From Rhodopseudomonas_A palustris_F (GTDB taxonomy: Bacteria; Pseudomonadota; Alphaproteobacteria; Rhizobiales; Xanthobacteraceae): a DNA stretch of 64,000 nt. The stretch is from assembly GCF_000013745.1 (NCBI RefSeq), contig NC_007925.1:1860001-1924000 (forward strand). The letters are read 5' to 3'. This document shows positions 44,203-54,031 of this stretch, piece after piece. The notes beneath the pieces were generated by a model that worked only from the letters and a program-made list of their open reading frames with translations, was not told where the DNA came from and did no database searches. Position numbers and translations under genes: made by a program. Within the stretch, counting starts at the first letter, position 1. Every line of letters begins with the position of its first letter.

Positions 44203-46677
44203 ATGACTATCCAATCGATCGACCAATTCAGTAAGACGTTGTCGCGCCGCTCGGTGCTGAACGGAGGCGCCGCGCTCGCCGCGCTTGGAATCTTCGGCCC
44301 GTCGCTGCTGGCGCAGGGCGCCCGCGCCGCCGGCGTGCCGGACGGCGAGGTGTTGACCGGCTCGCACTGGGGCGCGTTCCGCGCCAAGGTCGAGGGCGGT
44401 CGCATCACTTCGCTGAAGCCGTGGGAGAAGGATCCGGCGCCGAGCCACCAGCTCCCCGGCGTGCTGGATTCGGTGTATTCGCCGACCCGGATCAAATATC
44501 CGATGGTGCGTCGCGCGTTCCTGGAAAAGGGCGCCGCCGCCGAACGCGACTCCCGCGGCTCCGGCGATTTCGTCCGCGTCACCTGGGATCAGGCGCTCGA
44601 TCTTGTCGCCAAGGAAATGCAGCGGGTCGACAAGACCTACGGCCCGGCCGCGACCTATGCCGGATCGTATGGCTGGAAGAGCCCTGGCCGGCTGCACAAT
44701 TGCCGCAGCCTGCTGCGCCGGCTGATGAATGTGAAGGGCAGCTTCGTGTCTTCGTCGGGCGATTACTCGACCGGCGCGGCGCAGATCATCATGCCGCATG
44801 TGGTCGGCTCGCTCGAGGTCTATGAGCAGCAGACGGTGTGGCCGGTAGTGGTCGAGAACACCGAACTGATGGTGTTCTGGGGCTGCGACCCCGCGGTCAC
44901 CAACCAGATCGGCTGGCTGGTTCCGGATCACGGCGCCTATGAGGGCTTGAATGCGCTCAAAGCCAAGGGCACCAAAGTAATCTGCATCGATCCGATCCGC
45001 ACCAAGACCTGCGAGACGATGTCCGCCGAATGGATTGCGCCGCGGCCGCAGACCGACGTGGCAATGATGCTCGGCATCGCGCACACGCTCTATACCGAGA
45101 AGCTGCACAACGTAAAATTCCTCAAGACCTACACCACCGGCTTCGACAAATTCCTGCCCTATCTGACCGGCGAGAAGGACGGCACGCCGAAGACCGCCGA
45201 ATGGGCCGCGGCGATCTGCGAAATTCCCGCCGACACCATTCGCGATCTTGCCCGCCGCTTCGCCAAGGGCCGCACCATGCTTGCTGCGGGCTGGTCGATG
45301 CAGCGCCAGCATCACGGCGAGCAGGCGCACTGGATGCTGGTGACGCTGGCGGCGATGCTGGGCCAGATCGGTCTGCCCGGCGGCGGCTTCGGCTTCAGCT
45401 ATCACTACTCCAACGGCGGCGCGCCGGCGGCGGATGCGCCGGCTTTGACCGGCATCACCGATGGCGGCAAGGAGAAGGCCGGCGCGCCCTGGCTGAGCAC
45501 CGGTGGGGCGTCGTCGATTCCGGTGGCCCGCGTCGTCGACATGCTGCTGAACCCCGGCAAGGAGTTCGACTTCAACGGCACCAAGGGCAAGTATCCGGAC
45601 GTCAAGCTGGTGTATTGGGCAGGCGGCAATCCGTTCGTCCACCATCAGGACCGCAACCGCATGGTGGCGGCCTGGTCCAAGGTGGAAACCTTCATCGTGC
45701 AGGATTTCCAGTGGACCCCGACCGCGCGCCACGCCGACATCGTGCTGCCGGTGACGACCGCCTTTGAGCGCAACGATATCGAAACCATCGGCGACTACGC
45801 CGGCGTTGGGATCCTGGCGATGAAGAAAGTGGTCGATCCGGTGTACGAGAGCCGCAACGATTACGACATCTTCGCCGCGCTCGCCGAGCGTTGCGGCAAG
45901 GGCAAGGAGTTCACCGAGGGCAAGACCGAGATGGATTGGATCAAATCCTTCTACGAGGCGGCGCTGACCCAGGCCAAGGCGAAGAAATACCCGATGCCGG
46001 AATTCGATGAATTCTGGAACGGCGCCGGCGTGGTGGAATTCCCGGTGACGGTGGGCAAGAGCTACGTGCGCTATGCCAAATTCCGCGAGGATCCGCTGCT
46101 GGAGCCGCTCGGCACGCCGACCGGCAAGTTCGAGATCTTCTCGCGCAACATCGAGAAGATGGGCTACGACGATTGCGGACCGCATCCGATGTGGATGGAG
46201 CCGGCCGAACGCCTGGGTGGGCCGACAGCCAAGTTCCCGCTGCACATCGCCACCTCGCATCCGGCGAGCCGGCTGCATTCGCAGCTCTGCGGCACCAAGC
46301 TGCGGGAAACCTACCAGGTCGCCGGCCACGAGCCATGCCTGATCAACCCGAAGGATGCCGAGGCGCGCGGCATCAAGGATGGCGACGTGGTGCGGGTGTT
46401 CAATGACCGCGGCCAGATTCTCGCCGGTGCCAAGGTGACCGAGAATGCCCGGCCCGGCGTGATCCGTGTCAACGAGGGCGGCTGGTACGACCCGGCCGAA
46501 CCCGGCAAGAAGGGGACGTTGTGCCGTTACGGCGACGTCAACGTGCTGACGATGGACATCGGCACGTCGAAACTGGCCCAGGGCAATTGCGGCCATACGG
46601 TCATCGGCAACGTCGAGAAATACACCGGCCCGGCCGTTACGGTTGGCGTGTTCACCGCCCCCGCAGGGGCGGCCTGA
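44203..46677 (+). CDS. dorA: Periplasmic DMSO/TMAO reductase, molybdopterin catalytic subunit
   Basis: 824 residues. A twin-arginine signal (SRRSVLN at 14-20, cleavage near 42) sends it folded to the periplasm. The molybdenum ligand is Ser189 in GDYSTGAAQ; Tyr156 and Trp158 in GSYGWKSPGR correspond, after removing a 42-residue leader, to Tyr114 and Trp116 of Rhodobacter DMSO reductase. Tyr114 is reported to be missing in TMAO-specific enzymes, so this is more likely a DMSO reductase able to use both. There is no N-terminal iron-sulphur motif, as in this subfamily. The start at 44203 has GGAG 6 nt upstream; ATG 44191 overlaps it. Confidence 0.95.
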   Translation: MTIQSIDQFSKTLSRRSVLNGGAALAALGIFGPSLLAQGARAAGVPDGEVLTGSHWGAFRAKVEGGRITSLKPWEKDPAPSHQLPGVLDSVYSPTRIKYPMVRRAFLEKGAAAERDSRGSGDFVRVTWDQALDLVAKEMQRVDKTYGPAATYAGSYGWKSPGRLHNCRSLLRRLMNVKGSFVSSSGDYSTGAAQIIMPHVVGSLEVYEQQTVWPVVVENTELMVFWGCDPAVTNQIGWLVPDHGAYEGLNALKAKGTKVICIDPIRTKTCETMSAEWIAPRPQTDVAMMLGIAHTLYTEKLHNVKFLKTYTTGFDKFLPYLTGEKDGTPKTAEWAAAICEIPADTIRDLARRFAKGRTMLAAGWSMQRQHHGEQAHWMLVTLAAMLGQIGLPGGGFGFSYHYSNGGAPAADAPALTGITDGGKEKAGAPWLSTGGASSIPVARVVDMLLNPGKEFDFNGTKGKYPDVKLVYWAGGNPFVHHQDRNRMVAAWSKVETFIVQDFQWTPTARHADIVLPVTTAFERNDIETIGDYAGVGILAMKKVVDPVYESRNDYDIFAALAERCGKGKEFTEGKTEMDWIKSFYEAALTQAKAKKYPMPEFDEFWNGAGVVEFPVTVGKSYVRYAKFREDPLLEPLGTPTGKFEIFSRNIEKMGYDDCGPHPMWMEPAERLGGPTAKFPLHIATSHPASRLHSQLCGTKLRETYQVAGHEPCLINPKDAEARGIKDGDVVRVFNDRGQILAGAKVTENARPGVIRVNEGGWYDPAEPGKKGTLCRYGDVNVLTMDIGTSKLAQGNCGHTVIGNVEKYTGPAVTVGVFTAPAGAA

Positions 46678-46685
46678 CCCACATC

Positions 46686-46714
46686 AATCCGCCGGGATAC
46701 TCTCCCGGCGGATT
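46686..46714. terminator. Terminator after dorA
   Basis: Perfect 12-pair stem AATCCGCCGGGA/TCCCGGCGGATT with a five-base loop, 9 bases after the stop. Confidence 0.88.
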
Positions 46715-46800
46715 CATTCCGACACAACGCCGGTGCCGCGACAGCGTGCACCGGCGTTGTTGCGTCGAACATCGACGCGGTCGCACCGCGCGCGCGGGAA

Positions 46801-47052
46801 TCAGGATTTTTGCAACTGGAAATCGCGCTGCTCGCGCGCCTCGCGCTCGTTCATCTCGGGATTTTCGCCGGGGTCGGGCTCGCAGGGGCGGATCTCGTAA
46901 CCGGCCTCCAGCACCCGACGCGGCGTCGGCGTGTTGTCCTTGGGCTCGACGTCGATCAGTAGCCCGCTCTCCTTGGCGTGTTTCCACACATTGGCCTCGG
47001 TCGGATAGGTCTTGCTCACCTTGGCGTCGTCGCAAAACAGCGCGTATGGCAT
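46801..47052 (-). CDS. Small hypothetical protein (83 aa)
   Basis: Soluble acidic protein (MPYALFCDDAKVSKTYPTE at the start) with a highly charged C-terminus. An AGAGG ribosome site lies 8 nt upstream of the ATG. Similar short proteins occur in Bradyrhizobium and Rhodopseudomonas. It is alone between dorA and the peptidase gene. Function unknown. Confidence 0.65.
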   Translation of the reverse strand: MPYALFCDDAKVSKTYPTEANVWKHAKESGLLIDVEPKDNTPTPRRVLEAGYEIRPCEPDPGENPEMNEREAREQRDFQLQKS

Positions 47053-47122
47053 TGGGAACCTCTGGAGACGGCAACGCCGAACCGGGACCGGGGTTGCAAT
47101 TCGGATTCCGGAAGAACGGCGA

Positions 47123-47782
47123 TCACGCCGGCGTGACAGTCCGCACGCGGCGCACTTGTGCCAGCAGTTCTAGTAGCACGGCCTCGGCGGCGTCAACCAA
47201 CTGCTCAGCAGTGATACGGTGCGCGCGGTTGTGCTGCGGAACGCCGGGGCGCGGCACCAGCGGCACGTGCACGAAGGCGGCGAGGCTCGGTCCCTGCGCG
47301 GCGTCGGTGGCCTCCAGCGCGCGCCAGCACAGATAGTTGCAAAGATAGCGCCCGGCGTCGCGCGAGCCGCGGGCGTCGATGCCGGTATGAAGTGCGGCAC
47401 GTCGCAATTTTTCGGTGTGCGGCCCGAACCTTCGCGCTTCGGCGCCCGGCAGGATCGCGGCGCTGCGGACGCGGCTATGCGCGGCGTCCGGCCACAGCAT
47501 AGTCACCGCATTGCGGGCCCGGCTCTCGATCCGCAGGAACGGCGTCCGGGCAGCCAGCCCGAACATCAGCAGCGCATCCGGGGCGTGCCTGGCGATCAGC
47601 TGCGGCAGCTCGCGGTCGACCGCGGCGTAACTGACCGGGAAGACGTGGCCGATCAGTTCGACCTCGCTGAGCGCCGGGCGGCGTAGCCGGACGAGCCGCG
47701 CCACCAAAGCCGGCGTCGGATTATACGGCGCGCCGGGAAACGGGCCGAAGCCGGTGATCAGGATGCGTAGCGGAGCGGTCAT
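47123..47782 (-). CDS. Peptidase C15, pyroglutamyl-peptidase-like
   Basis: 219 residues with the C15 fold start ILITGFGPFPGAPYNPT. The catalytic residues appear as a Glu in PFLRIESRARN, Cys in DAGRYLCNYLCW and His in FVHVP, matching Glu/Cys/His of pyroglutamyl peptidase I. It would remove N-terminal pyroglutamate from peptides. It is a single gene; the 252 bases before meaB (47783-48034) hold no clear gene, only a partial palindromic repeat near 47973-48015. Confidence 0.88.
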   Translation of the reverse strand: MTAPLRILITGFGPFPGAPYNPTPALVARLVRLRRPALSEVELIGHVFPVSYAAVDRELPQLIARHAPDALLMFGLAARTPFLRIESRARNAVTMLWPDAAHSRVRSAAILPGAEARRFGPHTEKLRRAALHTGIDARGSRDAGRYLCNYLCWRALEATDAAQGPSLAAFVHVPLVPRPGVPQHNRAHRITAEQLVDAAEAVLLELLAQVRRVRTVTPA

Positions 47783-48034
47783 CTGGGTTCGCTCATGTGA
47801 GTTGGCTCGGGGGCTGTGCGCGGGTCGTCCCTGCGCACGAAGGACCTATTACGCCTGGCGTCGGAAGCGGCAAGAAACCGGACTACCCCACGGCCAAAAA
47901 AACGCAGCTCCGCGCCGTATGGGTCGCTGCTGGCGCAGGAAGCTCGCCTTGAAGCGCAAACCTGGCGGCCGCATGGTTCGAGACGCCGCGCCAAGCGGCG
48001 CGGCTCCTCACATTGACGGCGCTCGCATAGTCCC

Positions 48035-49030
48035 TCAAGTCAGCAAGCCCGCGATTTGATCGGCGCCGAGCGCCGGCGTGATCTGGCCCTCGGCGACGGC
48101 TTGCTCGGTGCTACGCACCTTGGCGCGGATCGCCGGATCGGCGCGCAGCTGCGCCTTCCAGCGATCCTCCAGCATGGTCCACATCCACTTCACTTGTTGT
48201 TCGCGGCGCCGCGCGGCGAATTCGCCGCAGGCCTGCATCGCGTCGCGGTGTGCGACGACCTGCTGCCACAATTCGGCGATGCCAAGACCGGCGAGCGCCG
48301 AATAGGTCACCACCGGCACCTGCCAATGCGCCGAGCGCGGGGTGAGGATATGCAGCGCGCCGCGATATTCCGCGGCGGCGAGGTTGGCGCGCTTCAGATT
48401 GTCGCCATCGGCCTTGTTGATCGCGATCATGTCGGCGAGTTCGACCAGGCCCTTCTTGATGCCCTGCAGCTCGTCGCCGGCGCCGGGCAGCATCAGGGCG
48501 AGAAAGAAATCGGTCATGTCGCAGACCGCGGTCTCGGACTGGCCGATGCCGACGGTCTCCACCAGCACCACGTCGAAGCCGGCCGCCTCGCACAGCAGCA
48601 TCGCCTCGCGGGTTTTGGCGGCGACGCCGCCGAGCGTGCCGGCGGCCGGCGAGGGGCGGATGAAGGCGGCGTCGGTCGACGACAGTTGCGCCATTCTTGT
48701 CTTGTCGCCGAGGATCGAGCCGCCGGAGCGCGCCGAGGTCGGATCGACCGCCAGCACCGCGACCTTATGGCCGCGCTCGACCAGGAACATGCCGAGCGCC
48801 TCTATGGTGGTGGATTTGCCGACCCCGGGCGAGCCGGTGATGCCGACCCGCAGCGCCTGGCCGGTGAGCGGCAGCAGCGCCTGCACTAGCTTCCGCGCCT
48901 CGGTCTGGTGATCGGCGCGGCGGCTTTCGATCAGCGTGATGGCGCGCGCCAGCGCCGCGCGGTTGCCGGCGCGGACCTCGCCTGCCAGCGTCGCAATGTC
49001 GAGCGGCCTCGCGGTCATCGTTGCAGCCAT
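48035..49030 (-). CDS. meaB: Methylmalonyl-CoA mutase-associated GTPase MeaB
   Basis: 331 residues of the ArgK/MeaB G3E GTPase family, which protects and reloads adenosylcobalamin in methylmalonyl-CoA mutase. Walker A is GSPGVGKST at 66-74, the Walker B/switch region is VLVETVGIGQSE, and the guanine motif is INKADGD. The C-terminal helical dimerisation arm is present. Both mutase subunits lie 2-8 kb upstream on the same strand, supporting MeaB. Confidence 0.95.
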   Translation of the reverse strand: MAATMTARPLDIATLAGEVRAGNRAALARAITLIESRRADHQTEARKLVQALLPLTGQALRVGITGSPGVGKSTTIEALGMFLVERGHKVAVLAVDPTSARSGGSILGDKTRMAQLSSTDAAFIRPSPAAGTLGGVAAKTREAMLLCEAAGFDVVLVETVGIGQSETAVCDMTDFFLALMLPGAGDELQGIKKGLVELADMIAINKADGDNLKRANLAAAEYRGALHILTPRSAHWQVPVVTYSALAGLGIAELWQQVVAHRDAMQACGEFAARRREQQVKWMWTMLEDRWKAQLRADPAIRAKVRSTEQAVAEGQITPALGADQIAGLLT

Positions 49031-49110
49031 GATCGTCGCCTTCGGGGGCCGGCGGCAAATTCATTGCGCGGCCGTCAGAGTGAGAAAGTCGGAAAAGCTG
49101 GAGCGCAGCG

Positions 49111-49884
49111 TCAGTCCTCGTCGCCGCGCGGCCGCGCGCCGCCGAAGATCGCGGCACCTTCCGGGGTGAGATAGGGCTTCAACTTGTCCCACGGCACGAA
49201 GCCGACATAGTCGCCTTCGGCGTGCGGGCCGATCGCATCGGGCGGATAGTGGAAGGTCAGGCCGGAGCTGTTGCCGGGCTCGGTGGAGGGCGCCAGCGTC
49301 ACTGCGCCGATCTTGGTGAGTTTCGGCTCGATCGGTTTGGCCCAGTCGGCGCCCGGCACCTCGGGAATGTCGCGCTTGCGCTTTTCGGTTTTCAGCGCCG
49401 CGACCACCGCCTGACGCAACGCCGTCATGGTCGGGCCGCCGTCGGCGGTCTCGGTGAAGAACGGCCGGATGCTGATCCGCTTGTTCGCGGTCTTGTCCCA
49501 CAGGATGGTGTCGACATCGGCGTTCGGATGCGCGCCGCCGGCGCTGATGTAGTCGGAGCGGACGATGCTGACGTAGCGATCTTTGACCAGCGAGCGGACG
49601 TCGTATTTGCGCTCCACCGTCCAGGCGCCGTCGCGGAACATGTCCGGGGTCTGCTTGCGCTCGCGGTCGGCGTCGGCGCGGGCCTTCTCGGCCCATCGCT
49701 TGCCCTCAGCGAGACAATCGGCGGCCAGCGCCGGATCGGCCTTGATCGGCCCATCGAGCAGCACGGTGGCCTCGATCGACTTGGTCTTGATCGCGAAATC
49801 CGGCTTGGCGTCCTCGGCAAAAGCGGGGGTGAGCAGAGCCAGGGCGGCGAGAGCGATCAGCGGGCCGCGGAGGAAGGAGATCAT
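49111..49884 (-). CDS. Exported DUF4163/DUF3298 protein
   Basis: 257 residues with a signal peptide (1-23, LTPAFAEDA). The body matches the DUF4163-DUF3298 pair known from RsiV-like proteins: VSIVRSDYISAGGAHPNADVDTILWD is the characteristic GGAHPN segment, and the C-terminus (LTFHYPPDAIGPHAEGDYVGFVPWDKLKPYL) the DUF3298 end. It is periplasmic, possibly lysozyme- or polymer-binding by family, but unproven. Confidence 0.85.
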   Translation of the reverse strand: MISFLRGPLIALAALALLTPAFAEDAKPDFAIKTKSIEATVLLDGPIKADPALAADCLAEGKRWAEKARADADRERKQTPDMFRDGAWTVERKYDVRSLVKDRYVSIVRSDYISAGGAHPNADVDTILWDKTANKRISIRPFFTETADGGPTMTALRQAVVAALKTEKRKRDIPEVPGADWAKPIEPKLTKIGAVTLAPSTEPGNSSGLTFHYPPDAIGPHAEGDYVGFVPWDKLKPYLTPEGAAIFGGARPRGDED

Positions 49885-49929
49885 GTCAGTCGGCCTTCGA
49901 TGGAAGGAAGTTGGGAAATGCGCATGGTG

Positions 49930-50274
49930 CTATCCGCCGGACGTCGCCATGCGCCGTTCGACGAACGACTTCAAGGGCGGGAGGTGCGTATGGATGATAT
50001 TCCAGACGGCGTTTGCTTCCGTGGAGTGATAAGCATGCCGCAAAATATTGCCGAAGTCGATCATGCCCTGCCAGTTGATGTCCGGCGCGTCCAGCTTGAT
50101 GGCTTCCGGGAGCCGGCGGGAAGCCTCGCAAATGATCTCCAGATAGCGTTCGATGAGCAGCCGCATGCGTCGGTCGGCGGCAAATTGATCGAAGGTTTTT
50201 CCGCGCAGCAGATCCTCGATCTCGGCAATCGCCCCCAAGATATCCTGCAGCCGGTCTTCCGCTGACGGAGGCAT
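49930..50274 (-). CDS. hepT: HepT-like toxin (DUF86)
   Basis: 114 residues, helical HEPN domain. The RNase-like motif region reads GMIDFGNILRHAYHS, the form seen in DUF86 members with LRHxYH instead of the canonical RNxxxHxY. The ATG shares one base with the stop of the MntA-type gene just upstream (TGATG), so the two form a nucleotidyltransferase/HEPN toxin-antitoxin module. Confidence 0.85.
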   Translation of the reverse strand: MPPSAEDRLQDILGAIAEIEDLLRGKTFDQFAADRRMRLLIERYLEIICEASRRLPEAIKLDAPDINWQGMIDFGNILRHAYHSTEANAVWNIIHTHLPPLKSFVERRMATSGG

Positions 50275-50588
50275 CAAAACACCTCGATCAGATCGTCGGC
50301 CATGCGTTCGCGGATGCGCGGCGTCAATTCGCTCGGCTGCATGACGTGGGGCCAAATCCCGATCGCGTCCTCGATCAAGCGTATCACCTTGAGCAGATCG
50401 AATTTCGGCGTTCCGTCATAGCCGGTGGTCTCGATCAGAAGATCGAGGTCGCTGTCCGGCCGATGGTCACCGCGGACGCGCGAGCCGAACACCGAAAGCC
50501 GCCTGACGCCCAGCGCCTGCAGCGCGGGTGTCAGCCCGCGCAGCTTGGCGAGAATGCTCTCCAGCGTGATGTCGGCGACGTCGGTCAT
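50274..50588 (-). CDS. mntA: MntA-like nucleotidyltransferase antitoxin
   Basis: 104 residues. The minimal nucleotidyltransferase motif is complete: FGSRVRGDHRPDSDLDLLI (GS-x10-DxD). In such modules MntA modifies and silences the HEPN toxin HepT by AMP transfer. It is directly coupled to the hepT-like gene. Confidence 0.87.
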   Translation of the reverse strand: MTDVADITLESILAKLRGLTPALQALGVRRLSVFGSRVRGDHRPDSDLDLLIETTGYDGTPKFDLLKVIRLIEDAIGIWPHVMQPSELTPRIRERMADDLIEVF

Positions 50589-50656
50589 GGCGTTATTCTA
50601 GCACATTGCGCGCGATCCGGCAGCTGTCAGTGAAGCCGTCCGAGAGATCGCGGCTG

Positions 50657-51073
50657 CTAGATACTAGCCTTCGGAATCAATGGGATTTCAAGGGTGGCGG
50701 CCGCTCTCCGCATTTGCTGATCGAGGGTCGCCAGTGGAGCGCTGCGTTCAAACGCCAGTTCGACATAGGCGGCGTCATAAGAGGTTAGCCCGTGACGTTC
50801 GGCAAAGCCTACGAGGTCGAGAATTCGGTCAGTCGAAATCGACGGCTGCTCGGAAATATCGAGCAGCCCGAGGTCGCTGACGACCGCCGCCAGGGTATCT
50901 TGCGAGATTCGATTTCTTCGCAGGTTGACGAGCAGCGCATTGGCGACCTCAGCTGACCAATGAGCCGGGACGACGATGGATTCGGTCGCGATCACTTCGT
51001 TCAGGCCGTCGTCCGAAAACCCGGCCTCATTGAGCAGCCACGCAATTGCCATCGACGCGTCGAGAACGATCAA
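50657..51073 (-). CDS. vapC: VapC-like PIN-domain toxin
   Basis: 138 residues with the PIN-domain acidic residues in place: D5 (VLDAS), E42 (SAEVANAL), D100 (SYDAAYVELA) and D118 (LATLDQQM). It probably cleaves RNA. It overlaps the Phd-like antitoxin gene by 4 bases. Confidence 0.9.
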   Translation of the reverse strand: MIVLDASMAIAWLLNEAGFSDDGLNEVIATESIVVPAHWSAEVANALLVNLRRNRISQDTLAAVVSDLGLLDISEQPSISTDRILDLVGFAERHGLTSYDAAYVELAFERSAPLATLDQQMRRAAATLEIPLIPKASI

Positions 51074-51342
51074 TGGCGCCCCTCATTGATCCATTGCTTG
51101 ATCTCCTGCTGCGTCGCACCGAGATTGATTGTCGCAGCGCGCCGCCTGATCCTATCGATCACCTCGCGGCGCCGTTCAATCGCAGCCGGCGGCAGTTCAT
51201 GCCGCTCCGGCGATCCCTCTCGGATCAGCCTCGCCACCGCGACGCCATCGCGGGTGATGACCACGTCGTCGCCAGTCGCCTCGACCTCCGCCAGCAGATC
51301 ATCCAGCTGGGATTTCGCGTCGGTGACGGCGACATGTCTCAT
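51070..51342 (-). CDS. Phd/YefM-family antitoxin
   Basis: 90 residues starting VAVTDAKSQLDDLLAEVE and GDDVVITRDGVAVARLI, the standard Phd/YefM N-terminal DNA-binding domain; the C-terminal tail should bind the PIN toxin. It begins 5 bases after the stop of the mutase gene, so it may be read from the mutase transcript as well as from its own promoter. Confidence 0.88.
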   Translation of the reverse strand: MRHVAVTDAKSQLDDLLAEVEATGDDVVITRDGVAVARLIREGSPERHELPPAAIERRREVIDRIRRRAATINLGATQQEIKQWINEGRH

Positions 51343-51347
51343 GCTGG

Positions 51348-53504
<2,157 letters not shown>

Positions 53505-53564
53505 CTCATCCTGCCTGTTATGCGCCACCGAGCCTATCACTGGTGGGGCGGCGCGTCAGTGGTC

Positions 53565-54029
53565 CTAATCGTGGTCGGGGTGCTGGTGGCTCACGACGCT
53601 CGCGAGCCGCTCCGCCCCGTAGTTCTGCAGCGTGGTCTTGCTCGGCAGATCGGCGATGCTGCCAACCCAGCCGAGCCGGGATTCGGTGCCGAATTGCAGC
53701 GTCGGCGCCAGCAATTCGGGCCGGTCGAAGGTGCCGGTCATGATCTCGATCGAAGACCCCGCGAGCCGCCGGTAGCTCAGCGGCGTGCCGCAGGCGGCGC
53801 AGAAACTGCGCTCAGCGATCGAGGAGGAGCGGAACGCGGCCGGTTGGCCGCGGGTCCAGGCGAAATCCTCGCGCGCGATCTCGGCGAATGCGGCGAACGG
53901 CGCGCCGCTGGCCTTCTGGCACATCCGGCAATGGCAGATGCTGACGAGCTGCGGCGGTGCCCGCAGCGCGAAGCGGATCGCGCCGCATTGGCAGCCGCCG
54001 GTCAGCACGGGCGCGGTCGCCGATGTCAT
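53565..54029 (-). CDS. GFA-family (glutathione-dependent formaldehyde-activating-like) protein
   Basis: 154 residues from ATG 54029. The zinc ligands of the GFA fold are visible: GGCQCGAI, CHCRMCQK and FCAACGTPL. The family name comes from S-hydroxymethyl glutathione synthase, but most members have unknown activity. The gene sits between the small and large mutase subunits on the same strand: only 2 bases separate its start codon from the end of mutA, so it is co-transcribed. Confidence 0.88.
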   Translation of the reverse strand: MTSATAPVLTGGCQCGAIRFALRAPPQLVSICHCRMCQKASGAPFAAFAEIAREDFAWTRGQPAAFRSSSIAERSFCAACGTPLSYRRLAGSSIEIMTGTFDRPELLAPTLQFGTESRLGWVGSIADLPSKTTLQNYGAERLASVVSHQHPDHD

Positions 54030-54031
54030 GG

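Noticed and set aside
44179..46596. 805-codon open frame on the minus strand
   Set aside because: Antisense shadow of dorA with no recognisable domain; dorA has clear catalytic residues.
47816..48016. 66-codon frame between the C15 peptidase and meaB
   Set aside because: Its 3' half runs through a partial palindromic repeat, and the peptide is Arg-rich without a domain.
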